Source: Wyeomyia smithii
Lineage: Eukaryota > Arthropoda > Insecta > Diptera > Culicidae
NCBI RefSeq assembly: GCF_029784165.1
Contig: NC_073694.1
Coordinates: 80,638,427-80,702,426, forward strand
Direction: 5' to 3'
DNA: 64,000 nt
Of this stretch, positions 47,002 to 59,070 are shown piece after piece (within the stretch, counting starts at the first letter, position 1; each line of letters starts with the position of its first letter). Position numbers and translations under genes: made by a program. Under the pieces are notes generated by a model. It did no database searches. It had not been told where the DNA came from and saw only the letters and a list, made by a program, of their open reading frames with translations.

Positions 47002-47340
47002 AGCAATTGAGGATTAACGATTTTTGTCGAAAATTGTTAATAATTTTATTTGACATAGCTTCTAATGGTTCAACACCAGTAAGTCTATGTAATTCGAGTG
47101 TACCAAACCAAGGAGGACGCTTCAAAATCATTTTCAGAATTTTATTCTGAATCCTTTGGAGCGTTTTCTTCCTTGTTGAACAGCAACTTGACCAGATCGG
47201 TACAGCATAAAGCATTGCTGGGCTAAAAATTTGTTTGTAAATCAAAAGTTTGTTCTTTAAACAAAGTTCAGAATTCCTGTTAATGAGAGGATATAAACAT
47301 CTCGTATATTTGATGCACTTGGCTTGTATACTTTCAATGT
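47002..47340 (-). pseudogene. Jockey-type RT C-terminal fragment
   Basis: The translation: IQAKCIKYTRCLYPLINRNS, KLLIYKQIFSPAMLYAVPIW, then KTLQRIQNKILKMILKRPPW and LHRLTGVEPLEAMSNKIINN. This is the region after the RT palm in Jockey-clade ORF2, which lacks RNase H. The frame is disrupted by the element inserted at 47001/44800. No catalytic residues remain. Confidence 0.8.
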
Positions 47341-47399
47341 GCTATTTGAAAATAAGTTTTTAGGAAAGCTTATTAATGAGTATTATTTGCATGGTGTTG

Positions 47400-47545
47400 T
47401 ATGTTTTTTTTATGGAAAGGTGGGGTTTTTACGCACATTTGAGGAAGATCCTCGTGACCACCTCAAGTGAGCTTTTCCTCAACCATCATTCATGGGGACC
47501 GATATTGGTCTGATGAAAAAAAACGAATAAATAAATAAATAAATT
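47400..47545 (+). repeat. LINE or SINE 3' end with (AATA)n tail
   Basis: 'ggggaccgatattggtctgatg' is followed by 'aaaaaaaacgaataaataaataaataaattt'. A unique-looking 3' end running into an A-rich tandem tail is the mark of a retrotransposed sequence. The upstream part is too short to classify. Confidence 0.5.
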
Positions 47546-47849
47546 TGTCTCTTGTTGCGTAGTTTCATATTAGAACGGTTAATTAAATTAGAAGACTATT
47601 AGACGATATCAAGTTTATTCAACAACAGCAATTCCTTTGAAGCTTATCTTAAAACTAACTGTCCTGACAAGCTCCGTACTGTCACAAATTAAACTAAATG
47701 TTGTATAGTGTAATTTCACGCCAAATGCGTCAATTTCAATATTCTTATAAATGTCATGCTTAATTTAATAGAAACTTTGTGTGTTTGTGTTTCTATTACG
47801 ACTTATTTTTAGAAAAGGCTTTTGTGAAAATGATTTTGATGATTGAAAA

Positions 47850-48097
47850 TATTAGAGACAGAACGGTTTGCTTGATTAGTGTGGTGTCTGAAGAAAAGTT
47901 TTGTCCTTCCAAGCAAAATATACAACAGAAAAATTTTTCTAACAAAAAAATGAAAAGGAATACAGATTGAACTTCTCAAATTGTTATCCCCTGATTTTTT
48001 TAATAAAAACTGCAAAATGCTATCAAACCAACGATGGTGGTTTGAACATGGAGGAAAAAAAAGCAGAAAGTTTCAAAATAACAAAAAATAAGAGCCA
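47850..48097 (+). repeat. dispersed 'acggtttg-ttgat' repeat
   Basis: 'gagacagaacggtttgcttgattagtgtggtgtctgaagaaaag' resembles copies at 56809-56850 and 57695-57735. LINE-C appears to be inserted in a second such copy, because both of its flanks contain 'ggtttgtt'. Confidence 0.5.
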
Positions 48098-49402
48098 GAA
48101 CGGTTTGTTAAATTTTTTTTTCTTCACCTATCGTTTATTTGACACGGCACAAATACAATTTAATGTTTAACGGCGCCAATTATATCTGATGACTTAAAAT
48201 CTTTAAGCAAATTTTTTATCCTCGCTGCCGACTACGAGCTGAAATTAAGTCTATCTTAAAACTAGCATATATTTTTCAATCAATGTTTTGCAGTTGAATG
48301 GTCGTCTGATGATCGTCGAATGGCCATGAATATTCAGCATGTATGGATTTGTTCTGCTAAGCCACGATGTCATGAGCTGGGACAGGGGCTTGTAATCCTC
48401 GGGTCCTGGAAGTATTGTGCGGGGTTCAGTTGCTGGTTATGGTTCGTTGTTGTTGTTCGCTGTTGTTCAAGCCAAGATATCACGAAAGGACTCGGGTTCT
48501 CAGGTCCTGGCGGATTCGTGTGGGGTTCAGTTGCTGATTCCAAAATCGAGGTCTATGACGTGTTCTTGCCGTTTTGTTGAATGTGGGTGGAAAGGAATGG
48601 GACTAGACTGGGGCGTGGATGGATTTCAGGAAAATGTATACAAGGGACATGTAGGGTAGGTCACGACTCGCCAAGACATCACGAACAGGAACAGCTGGTC
48701 CTCTCTCTCGGCCCGGAGGGAAGTTATTAGTTTAGACCTGGCGTCACGGTGTACAGAGCATGACCAAACAACGTGCTCTATGTCGTGATAACCTTCACCA
48801 CAGGCACAGATACCACTTTCCCCGAGCCCAATACGACGGAGATGCGTATCAAATCCTTAGTGATTTGACATAAGCCGCGACATCACGCAAATGAAATCAC
48901 GAACTACATCCAACCCCTTGAACCACGGGCTCGTCGATACCTTGAGGATAATGGAATGTAACCACCTTCCCAGTTCCCCTCTAGTCCAATATTTTTGGCA
49001 ACTGATGATCGTATTCTGACGTACAAGTGAGAAAAACTCATTAAATACAATTGGTCTTTCATAAATTTCACCGTTTGTTGCGCTCACCTTAGCCGAAGAG
49101 TCCGCTTTCTCATTACCCGGTATCGAGCAGTGAGAGCGGACCCACGCTAAGGTAATCTGATACGATTTTTCGGATAAAGCACTCAGATGTTCCCGTATTT
49201 TCCCCAGGAAATACGGAGAGTGCTTAACATCTTTCATCGATCGGAGAGCCTCACTGGAACTGAGACTGTCCGTAAAGATGAAATAATGGTCCGTGGGCAT
49301 TTTTTCGATAATCCCTAGGGTGTACTGAATTGCAGCTAATTCTGCGACGTAAACAGAAGCAGGATTATCGAGCTTATGGGAGACGGTTAAATTGTTATTG
49401 AG

Positions 49403-50690
49403 CAAGATCGCGCCAAATGACCTATGGTGGAATTTCGACCATTTTTGATTTGAATGAAACTTTGCACACGTATTTGGCTTAGCAAACTGAGCATTTTTCA
49501 CAGGTGGAGAGATTTTTTACACCCATGAGTTACATTCTAAAAGGGCGTATGTCTTTTAGCATAGGTTTTATTAGAAGCATTGTAGCCCAGAAACCGTTGA
49601 GTTGTAGGGAATTAAAAATGCATCATAAAAAAAATATACACTGTACAAAAAATTTTTTTTTGACCAAAAAAAATTAAAAATAAACATTAAATTTCAATTT
49701 AAAAAAAAAGAGTTGAATTTTTTTTATTTTTTTTTAAAGAAACTTGACGTTAATACGCAACTTTAAAAAAAAGTCCAGGATGGAGAAATGAAAAATAATT
49801 ATTTTATGGTGGATTAATTTTTTTATGAAAATTCTAATTCAAACATTTTTCAAAATATTTGTATTCTGATGATTTTAATAGATGCAGAGAGTCATTTTGA
49901 ATCAAAAAGCACTTGGTAGTAAACATTTTGAAGGCATCGGTTTTCGAGTTATTTTAATTTAAGCTCGAAAAATTATTAATATTTCGGAAAATACACGTTT
50001 TTCTTAATTTGTCCATGGTTCTTCAGCAAAAACCATACGTTCATTGGAATGCTTGATCAAAAATATACAATTTATTCTTTGACAACAAAACGATTGGATA
50101 AATAACTCAAGCGCTAAACCTTAGCCTACCTACACGTTCCTATTTGCCGAATGTTTTATAAAAAAATATGTTTGTCGCGCAACACTACCTACTTGTTTAC
50201 TAATAATAACTGTTTGTAAAGTACGCAACCAATAACTACTGGGTTACCTTTAATATCTGTTTTCGTATATAAATACGATTGCACTACTCCAGATGTGTTA
50301 GTAACAGTTTGCATTTTGTGAAACGGAAACGTTATTGCAAAATTAAAAATATTGAACTGTCAAGCTCATTTTAATACGTCTTTATCAATTTGTGATTCAT
50401 GTAGTTATTGGAATGATTGTCAAGCCACCATTCATCCCTTCGTTGTTTACTATTCAGAATCTGGAACACTTAAGAATATCAGCTTCGTTATAATATCGGA
50501 AGTACTCCATCATGATACTGTTGCGGTTCAGGTGTTCATTGCCAAATTGATGAGTTTTTTGAAAACAACAATAGAGTTGAAAAAAGCGATATCAATGTCT
50601 GATGAAGCTGCTCACAATATAAAAATAGAAAAAACTTTGCAAGTCTTTGCAAGTTCAAAACAAAATATAACGTCGATGCAGAGTGCTCCC
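49403..50690 (+). other. foreign 1.29-kb block replacing part of LINE-C ORF2
   Basis: Both borders fall inside ORF2 coding sequence, and ~570 bp expected between them are missing, so this is a replacement rather than a clean insertion. No TSD is visible. The left part (49403-50250) is AT-rich with homopolymers; the right part carries an open plus-strand frame described separately. Its first bases ('gatcgcgccaaatgacctatggtgg') look like the edge of another dispersed repeat. Confidence 0.75.
50352..50690 (+). pseudogene. partial uncharacterised arthropod protein, possibly nuclease-like
   Basis: The frame reads MNCQAHFNTSLSICDSCSYW, CQATIHPFVVYYSESG, SFVIISEVLHHDTVAVQVFI, then LKKAISMSDEAAHNIKIEKT, before running into LINE-C. 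From memory, this resembles a widespread uncharacterised arthropod family with a Q-A-T-I-H-P-F...S-D-G-A-A-S-Q-Y-K-N pattern; here the second motif is degraded. The family's function is unknown to me and the match needs a search. A TATA-like 'tatataaatacg' lies at ~50266. It is truncated at 50690 and not functional. Confidence 0.4.
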
Positions 50691-52631
50691 CACCATTGTC
50701 CGGTTATTGTACGAAGAAAATTCACTCTTTGTTGACATTTTTTCATCAGATACCTCACGTGACAACCCCAGGTGCCTTTAGAGTCGAACCAAACACCAAG
50801 GTATTTGTGTACCAAAACCTGAGAAATCGTTTTACCCATTAATTGTGTTGCTGAGCAGGTTCATGCTTCCTAGAAAAAACTACTATCTCAGTCTTCTCCG
50901 GAGAGAATTCGATACCTAGCTGTAAAGCCCAAGCAGACAAATTGTCCAAGGTATCTTGCAATGGTCCTTGCAAATCGGCAGCTTTGGCTCCTGTAACAGA
51001 GATTACACTGTCGTCTGCAAGTTGTCTTATCGTGCATGAATTTGCCAGACATTCGTCGATGTCATTTACATAAAAGTTGTAAAGAAGGGGGCATAAACAT
51101 GAGCCCTGGGGAAGACCCATGTAGCTAATGCGAAAAGTTGCCAAATCGCCGTGCGTAAAATGCATGTGCTTTTCGGACAACAAATTGTGCAAAAAATTGT
51201 TTAAAATTGGAGAAAATCATTGTCGGTGAAGTTTACCCGAAAGAATGTCAATAGAAACGGAATCAAAATCCCCTTAATGTCCAAGAACGCAGACGCCATT
51301 TGTGCTTTGCGAGCATACGCCAGCTGAATATCTGTTAAAGGCAACGCAAGACAATCATTCGTCCCTTTGGCACGGCGGAAGCCAAATTGAGTATCTGATA
51401 GTAGACCATTTGGTTCGACCCAATGTTCTAAACGACGGAGTATCATTTTTTCCATCAATTTCCGGATACAGGATAGCATTGCAATCGGCCTATAAGAGTT
51501 GTTTCCCTGGTTTTTGGATGGCGATCACCTTCACTTGCCTCCAATCCTGCGGTACAATGTTTTGCTCCAGGAACTTATTGAACAAGTTCAACAAGCGCCT
51601 CTTGGCATTGCCGGGTAGATTCTTCAACAAGTTGAATTTGATTCTATCTAACCCAGGCGCGTTTTTGTTTCAGGACTGGAAGGCAACTGAAAATTCTGCC
51701 ATCGTAAAAGGTGATTCTATCGCGTCGTAGCCCGGAGACGCATCGCGAACAATGTTTTGCTCAGGAACAGAGTCCGGACATACTTTCCTGGCAAAATCAA
51801 ATATCCACCGACTTGAAGACTCCTCGCTTTCGTTGACCGTTACGCGATTCCGCATTCTTCGGGCTGTGTTCCAAAGAGTGCTCATCGATGTCTCCCTCGA
51901 CGTCTCGTTCACGAACCGACGCCAATGTCCGCGTTTCTTTGCTTTAGCCAAGCTTTTAAGCTTGGTATCAAGCTCCGAATACCGTATATAGTCGCCAGGT
52001 ATACCTCCCTTCTGGAAGGCCATAAACGCGACGGATCTTTGCGTGTAGACATTGGAGCACTCTTGATCCCACCACGGAGTGGGAGGCCGTTCTTTGATCG
52101 TTACGCCGGGATATTTCTTCGTTCGGGCTTGCAACGCGGCGTCGAGAATCAAGCCCGCGAGGAGGTTGTATTCTTCAAGTGGTTGATGATGTTGAATCGA
52201 CTCGACCGCTTTTGAAATCATTTCCTCGTATAACTTCCAATCAACATTCCGTGTGAGGTCATACGGAATGTCAATTGGTCGCATGCGGGTTGACCCGTTA
52301 GTAATTGAAATAAGAATAGGCAAATGGTCGCTACCGTGAGGATCGAGGATTACCTTCCATGTGCAATCCAACCGTAGCGACGTCGAACATAATGATAGAT
52401 CCAAAGCGCTAGGGCGCGCTGGAGGTTTCGGGATGCGTGTCATTTCACCGTTGTTCAAAATAGTCATGTCGAAGTCATCGCAAAGGTTATAGATTAAAGA
52501 GGAGCGATTATCATTGTAAGGAGAACCCCAAGCCACGCCATGGGAGTTGAAGTCTCCCAAAATCAAACGTGGCGAGGGAAGAAGTTCTATTAAATCAAAG
52601 AGCAGCCGTTGCCCAACCTGTGCTCTGGGAG

Positions 52632-52811
<180 letters not shown>

Positions 52812-53137
52812 AGGCAATACAAAGCTCTTTACCTTGTATTGTCATTTGACATGCAACCACTTCGATGCCTGGAATCGAGGGGAGGTTAATACGATAGATA
52901 GAATAGCACTTTTTAATCCCTAGAAGTACCCCTCCATATGGAGTGTCTCGATCAAGGCGAATAATATTAAAATCATGGAAGTTGAGATCAATATTTGAAG
53001 TAAGCCAAGTTTCACAAAGGGAAAATGTATCGCATTTGTTTCTATTTATTAAAACTTTAAATGAATCCATTTTTGGTAAAATACTTCTACAATTCCACTG
53101 TAAGACAGAGATAGAATCCTTCGTATACGCAGATGAA

Positions 53138-54494
53138 TTAGGCATCGAAGGATACAATCGCTACAAGGAGGGGCCATTGGGCAGTCAACTGTTTCAAAAA
53201 TGTTCTAACTGTTGGGAGAAATGCTGTGAGAAAAATTTTAATTGGATCGGGTACATTGAAAGTTTTAAAGATCCAGTCCACAATGTCAGAAAAATTGACC
53301 AGTCCAGCATTTGATTTATCAACTGGATGTGCAAAAGGAACAACTGAGGTTTTAGATGTTCCAGGAAGTGCTGGGAACTCCTTCTGAGACTTTAAATTTG
53401 CAAGCCCAGGAGGAGTTTGCTTCGGTTTTTCCGCAGCACTTTTAGATTTGTTCGTATTATTCATTTCATCTTGAGAAACCTTAGGGCCTTTCCTGGGAAG
53501 CTTAGGAGAGGAAATATTTTTCCTCTTTCTAGATTCTCCAGGATTGGCGTAGGACGTTTCTGCTGGTGGATCGTCAGAGTCCGTTTCATCCGAAGACAGC
53601 AGACCAAAGGGGTTCGATGTTATGGTAGAAGTGGTCACGGTCTTCTTAAGAATTTCAGCGTAAGAACGCTTTGAGCGTTCCTTAAGAGACCGTTTAATTT
53701 TATCTCTGCGTTGTATGTACACCGGGCATGTGGAAAGCTCATGCAGATTTTCCCCGCAGCGAATACACTTTTCAGCGTTCACACTGCAAGAATCTTCCGC
53801 ATGAGTCTCCTCACTTGCCACACCGTGCCTTATTGCAGCAGTAGGCCGCTGTATGACCTAACTGCTTGCAATTGGTGCAATTCATAACACGGGGCACATA
53901 CAAACGCACAGGCAGAGTAACCCGGTTAATCGAGACGTGGCTAGGGAGAGCAGATCCGGCAAACGTAACGCGAAACGAGTCTAACGGAGTGTATACTTTT
54001 TTACCGCTGACGAGCGACATAGACCGTAATTGCTTACAGTCCAATATCTTCGCCTCAGTATTTGAATTCTTGAAGCAACCGGTTGCGCTCAGGATACACT
54101 CGACAGACAGACTCGAATCGGTTATCACACCGTCGATCTCCACGTCTCGTGCGGGTACATACACGCGATACTCGCGTGTAAAGAGCTCGGAGCGAGCTAT
54201 ATCGTTGGCCTGATCCAGATCATTCACCACGACACGGAGCTTGTTTGGTCTGACTTTTGATATTTCAGTCACGGCCTTGTATCGTGACGTCAGATCTTTC
54301 GCGATTTGCAACGTGTTAAGCGATTTACCTCCTGCTTTGGGCCTCATGTAAAGAACCAGTGGACCCGTTGATCCGTCTGGGTAAAGCTTGGGACGAAGAA
54401 TGACTAAAGCAGGGACAGACGGAGACTGAACAGGAAGGACAGGGTCAGGTGGGTTCGGAGACGGGGGATCGGGGACTAAGGGATCCACATCCAT
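53138..54494 (-). pseudogene. LINE-C ORF1 (gag-like), one frameshift
   Basis: ATG 54494 (MDVDPLVPDPPSPNPPD). The RNA-binding domain is conserved (MRPKAGGKSLNTLQIAKDLT ... FTREYRVYVPARDVEIDG). The first zinc knuckle is CTNCKQLGHTAAYC. A frameshift near 53815 interrupts the second knuckle (C-G-K then C-E-E-T-H); the frame continues with CIRCGENLHELSTC and the C-terminus to 53138. The N-terminal third differs clearly from LINE-A and LINE-B, marking a subfamily. The stop overlaps the ORF2 ATG by 8 bp. Confidence 0.85.
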
Positions 54495-54796
54495 TGCGCT
54501 CAAACTAGCGCAACAGTCCAGTGGCAAAGAAACACGTACCTCTTCTTCTTTGTTGTCTTCAATAGAACAATCACCGAGTCTTTCGGTGCTGGAACGGGTA
54601 GCTGCGCAGCGACACCACAAAAGCACAATAGCAGGATAACCTTCACTGCGGATTATCAGATTATCTTCACACCGCACTTCGCACTCTTTGAAACGCGACC
54701 GGGTAAGCCATGCCTTTTTCGATTTCTTCTACACAATATCGGTTTTATAGCGAGACAACCACTTAATGCGTCCGTTATTGCCGAGCGTTCGGGACG
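54495..54796 (-). promoter_or_regulatory. LINE-C 5' UTR, presumed internal promoter
   Basis: About 300 bp upstream of ORF1 that do not align by eye with the LINE-A/LINE-B 5' UTR, apart from the short 'ctagcgca' region before the ATG. Exchange of the 5' UTR is common between LINE subfamilies. No promoter motif is assigned. Confidence 0.4.
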
Positions 54797-54834
54797 GAAT
54801 GGTTTGTTTAATTGCTGTGCATCAACTAACCATT

Positions 54835-55492
54835 ATCGAATAATTTCACTTTGTACCCCAAAATCAACAAACATTCCTTTTGATTTGCTTAAAAACATTC
54901 AATTTGTTTCGAGCTCCTTCTTGATTTTTCGATCAAACAATCGACGTTTTTTGCTCTGTAACCTTTATGTTAGACCATTCGCTTCAAATTTGCCCAGAAA
55001 GTTTCAATAGACGGCAGATGTAGCACATTTTGAGGATTGCATTTTTCGGAACAAATTCGATATTGCCTAGCCGCAAATCCGCTAAAGTTGCATTAGCATA
55101 GTGTGACACTACTAGGTCTGGCCAACACACTACTTTGTCATTTTTATGGTACATATATTCTAAGTTTTTTATCCCTTTCATGCAGATACTTTTTCACTAT
55201 TTTTGGATCAACCTGATATTTATTACCCAGCTCACGATATGATTTCGCCGACCGACCAGTCATTTCCGCTCGCTTTGCTCGAACTTTGCTCTCTTGCAAA
55301 GTGCATTCTAGTCCGGAACCAGATTTTTTTTTGAAGGTATTTCCATTCTCGAAGATTTTGACAGTAATGTATATACATGTTTATTTTTATATCCAAGATC
55401 TTTAAAATAGTGGAACACTTACCTTTTATAATTTTCTTCTGCCCACAAAAATTGCAAATCAATTTACGACGGTCTTCTTCCGACAACGCCAT
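54835..55492 (-). pseudogene. Tc1/mariner-superfamily transposase, internally deleted
   Basis: ATG 55492 opens MALSEEDRRKLICNFCGQKK and meets a good splice donor (AAG|GTAAGT) near 55425. Further on, in another frame, comes a helix-turn-helix (ESKVRAKRAEMTGRSAKSYR then ELGNKYQVDPKIVKKYLHER). After an internal deletion the C-terminus reads VVCWPDLVVSHYANATLADL, NIEFVPKNA, then PSIETFWANLKRM, with the third catalytic acid (Glu) in S-I-E-T-F-W-A-N, and KGYRAKNVDCLIEK. The middle catalytic Asp residues are missing, as are several frames. It is a different lineage from the relic at 5980-6418. Confidence 0.7.
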
Positions 55493-55499
55493 TTTCTCA

Positions 55500-56210
55500 A
55501 CTAAGCATCACTTGACAGAATCGACTGATCGTTTTGCCAGTTATATAAAAGTGGATCTTCATTTTGTGGAAAAGGATTTTTCGATTTTTCGAATTTAAAA
55601 GTTGTTCGAATTTTTTTCCTCACACGTTAGACTCTTACACAGTGGTACGAGAGCTCAAAAACGTGAACTTAATTCATTTGCTCTCCAAATAATGGTTTTA
55701 TTGACATAGGATAACGGGGGTATTTTGGCCAGCTTTGAGAAGTGTTCCACAGTTCATTAAAAACAAACACAATTTTTCAACATAAATACCGACTCTATTA
55801 TACCATTGTTAAAAGCTAAGTGTCTATTTTAATATACACCGTTCAACAATGCAATAGGGGTCTTCACATCGAGCTCTTTTATGTGGATTTAAGAATGTAT
55901 GCGAGAGATTTTCTTATTTATACGATTTTTCACGCTCCACATATTCCTGCGTAACAAATCGACCTATTTAGTAAAAACCAAATATGAAGCTGCACGAAAT
56001 ATTAGGTTTCGATTCACGATGTTTCTTACAAAACAAAACTTTCACTACATGATATGTGTATTAAAATTACTAACTACCGGGTACTTCGTTTTTCCACAGA
56101 ATCACAATATTGTTAAATACGCTTGCGAAACATTTAAGCTGAACGCGAGACATATCGTAGGACGATTATTAAAGCAGGACTGCCAAAACGCAGGACGCCT
56201 GGTTGCTTTA
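55500..56210. other. no gene seen
   Basis: AT-rich. The 105-codon plus frame at 55899-56216 has no family motif and ends inside a MITE. I do not support it as a gene. Confidence 0.45.
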
Positions 56211-56214
56211 CTGT

Positions 56215-56335
56215 AAAGGCCTAAACACAATGGGTACGTTGCGGCTGCGTTTGCGGCAATTTGACAGTTAGTCCATACATTTTCTGTCAAATTAACGTCA
56301 ACGCAACGCGAACGTATCCATTGTGTTTGGGCCTC
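56215..56335. mobile_element. ~120-bp MITE
   Basis: The ends AGGCCTAAACACAATGG and (inverted) AGGCCCAAACACAATGG, followed by TACGTT-type complementarity, enclose ~70 bp containing a central 'tgacag/ctgtca' hairpin. The flanks TAA/CAA do not give a clear TSD, so the superfamily is undecided. Confidence 0.65.
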
Positions 56336-56734
56336 AATACATTCCGTTCGAGCCTACTTAACATCATTAAAAATGGATTGAAACACTGTTGTGAAATGAA
56401 TTCCACATCATCGATTAATAATACGAGCGCAATCTAGCTAGCATCATGGCAGTGTTGTTGTTCGGTGCTTTTGGAGAACTTAATAAATGATGGAAACCTG
56501 GCACATATAGACAGCAGGTGCAAATGCATTTTTCGTCTTTCTTTTGCGTTATTTCATCCAACACCCCATCCGTATTGTTTATTATTGCCTTGAAATATGA
56601 GATTCTAGCTCGAAAAAAGGATAAGATAAGCAATAAAAATACCTTATGTTCAACATTATTTACAGCGCTTTTGAGCGATGATTTTGGAACTGGCTTTTTG
56701 GCCCAGAAAGCAGATTTAACATAGACCATTTGAG

Positions 56735-57800
56735 ACAGTTCATGCTACTTCGCAAATCGGTGCTATCCAAAAATGTGACTGATGAAGAAAGTTTTCTATA
56801 TCAGGAAAACGGTTTGTTTGATTGAAATGATGTTTCCAGCAAAGTTGTAGGTAATAAAGTTGCGGTTCTAGCAAAAATATAAACACTGTCAACTTTGTTT
56901 CTGGACCAAATTTTCATATTGTCACAAAAACTCAAAAAGTACCTTTTTTAATATAATTTTTAAATATGACAATATGTACTACATCCGTCAAAATTCGGTG
57001 ATGGTAAAACGAAAAACGAGAAAGTTTTAAACGTTTCAGTATATTAGCATGTTCTTATATAACTTTTTTTGGGTGTCTTTTTTTCTAGATACAGAGTATC
57101 GAACGTCTTCGGCAGTGGTTTTCTTCGGCAGGTTTTTGAATAAGATTGCTGTAGAAAAGCTGCATAAAAACACTGTCGAAGACGTTTGATACCCTATTAC
57201 AATGTTATAAATTATCGCTAAGAGCATGATCTCAATCCAACGCTGTTTTTGTAGCATAATCAATCATTTTCATACAGGCTTCGTTAAAATTGAATATGTG
57301 TAACTCACCGGCCAACCATGTTATCAGAAAAAAATTAAATTAAGACGAACTCACAAGGTAAGTAATTTAGACAGCACCACGTGTTTATATCAAGTAAATC
57401 CAGATTTAGAGAACTGGGAGCTGTGAGATTTCGCAGAGAAGGTTTCGCTGTTATCCTTGCACCTGAGACAATCCACGCTACTTCTCAAATCGACGGTGAT
57501 CGGCCATTTCAGATTTCTCCGAAACTTTGTACAGTTGTTCCTTTTTGATATAAATGTTATTTCATTATATCAGTTATTCATGTTGACGCACGACTGCTGT
57601 TTAAAACGGGCCTATCCAAAAATGCGACTGATGAGTAGAATATCTATTTTTGCGCCGAATGTCTAATGAAATTGAAAATATTTCTAACATTTAAACGGTT
57701 TGTTTGATCGGTGTAGTGTCTTCGGCAAAGTTGTAAACAGTAATTATATCCTTCAAAAATAAAAAAATACACTGTATAAAAATATGAGGAAAAAAAAAAT
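56735..57800. repeat. two diverged copies of a dispersed mosquito repeat
   Basis: Blocks at 56735-56880 and 57465-57790 share, in order, 'gctacttc.caaatcg', 'ctatccaaaaatg.gactgatga', 'aacggtttgtttgat' and 'agcaaagttgta', with 'acactgt' further on. They are direct repeats with ~730-850 bp between equivalent points. The region between (56900-57450) shows nothing recognisable. The minus frame 56729-56415 (104 codons) upstream has no assignable family. Confidence 0.5.
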
Positions 57801-58655
57801 TGTTTATTTTCAAATAGGCTAGAGGCGAACCAGCTTGAAGCTGTAAGCCTCTTAAATAAAGACAAAAAAAGTCATAACTTTTTTAGTTTTCTTCTACAAT
57901 GTCCAAACAAGCATCAATGTTTAGCTAATAATGTTTAGTTGATCTATAATTTTTTTCTTAACTTTTGACGAAGAACTACGTTTCTCAGGAAGTACGCCTA
58001 CATAGGGATGTGAAATGAAAATCTTAAACCGGAAAGAGTGAAAAATATTGCCAATTTTAAATGCTAGTAAGTTTTCCTTCTTTCGTGCATTAATCGCTTA
58101 GAAAATCTTCTAAAAATCTTCCCTAATGCAGGAAATTGTAATTTTACTATTCGAACTATTGTACTATTGGAAATTGTCAAGTCTTGTCAAAACGCAAAAT
58201 TCGACCGTTTTTTTTTTAATAGGGGGGATGTTTTGTGATAAATTGATTATTTACTCATATTTATTCAGAATATTTTTATGGAGTGCTCTGCCACAAACGG
58301 TTACATATCAACACTATTACATAAAATTCGACCTTTGATTGGTCGTTATATGAGTACTTTCCCACATAAAGACCTCTTTATAAAAAATCGAAATCAGAAA
58401 TGACATGCTGAAGAATATTTTTCTATTTATTTTCCATAAAATGCTTCATTTATCATAGAAAACAATACATTAAACAAGTGAGAAAATCATAAAGAAATTA
58501 ATGTATTTTTGAAGAAATTTTGCCAACGAAAAACATGGCTAAAAGCAACTTTTACCACATGTTATTAATGTATTGTAAAATACACAAGAGCTGAGAAAGA
58601 TTATGGACGAGAACGAGAACTGACCAGATTGATCGATGCTGCAATGGATAGTGTT
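57801..58655. other. no gene seen
   Basis: AT-rich spacer before the RTE-like LINE. The frames here are short and without motifs. Confidence 0.5.
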
Positions 58656-58682
58656 CTTACTTACTTTACTTTACTTACTTTT

Positions 58683-59070
58683 AAGGCGACAGACCGATTA
58701 TCGATCCAGTGCCGAATCCAGAATACGTCACCATGTCCCTCGGTCTTGGGCTGCTATCCTCCAATCGCCCCTAACACCTATTTCGCGTGCATCCTCGTCG
58801 ACAGCACACATCCAACGAGTGCGGGGTCTACCTCGAAGTCGACGACCTCTATCGGGATTACTGCCAAATATAGCCTTTCGCTTGACGCTCATCCGGCATT
58901 CCCGCTACATGCCCAGCTCACTGAAGCCTGCGGTGTTTTATCCGCTTGACTATATCCGCCGATTTGTATGCCTGGTACACTTCATGGTTCATGCGTCTGC
59001 GCCAAACACCATTTTCTAGTTTGCCGCCAAGGATTGAACGCAAAATCCTGCGCTCAAAAACACCAAGAGC
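58683..59070 (-). pseudogene. RTE-like ORF C-terminus, decayed
   Basis: Continues the frame above past a TGA: ALGVFERRILRSILGGKLEN, RRRMNHEVYQAYKSADIVKR and HRRLQ-stop-AGHVAGMPDE. A frameshift then follows near 58880, after which GRPRTRW-type wording is found in another frame. This is the usual C-terminal domain of RTE-like ORFs ('A-G-H-V-x-R-M'). Two stops (probably Trp or Gln to stop) and a shift inactivate it. Confidence 0.8.

Larger units (their letters stand above)
44795..47006. mobile_element. Transib-like palindromic element, 2.2 kb
   Basis: The element is 44800-47001, flanked by a 5-bp TSD AGCAA (44795-44799 and 47002-47006). The ends are CACGGTGTCTCTGGTTGAAG and the inverted counterpart, so each terminus starts with the heptamer CACGGTG. 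A 5-bp TSD with CAC-starting ends fits Transib. The arms match over ~550 bp: 'agtatcgctctaatactcgtcattcg' (~44852) pairs with ~46936, and 'accggttgttaa' pairs with ~46645. The ~1.1-kb loop holds CCCGA-type repeats and a small nested MITE. There is no transposase. Confidence 0.75.
44620..47345 (-). mobile_element. Jockey-type LINE 3' end, split by another element
   Basis: The minus strand at 47340-47002 encodes the C-terminal part of a Jockey-type RT. The 3' UTR continues at 44799-44620 ('aagttagttgtaagttagttg', a typical Jockey/Juan-like tail). The gap is exactly the 2202-bp Transib-like insertion with a 5-bp TSD, so the two halves are one LINE. The 5' part of the LINE is missing, as expected for 5'-truncated insertions. 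Confidence 0.8.

Noticed and set aside
56415..56729. 104-codon minus-strand ORF with a Cys-rich patch (CICTCC)
   Set aside because: Too few cysteines in a regular pattern, no known family and no flanking exons; could be chance.
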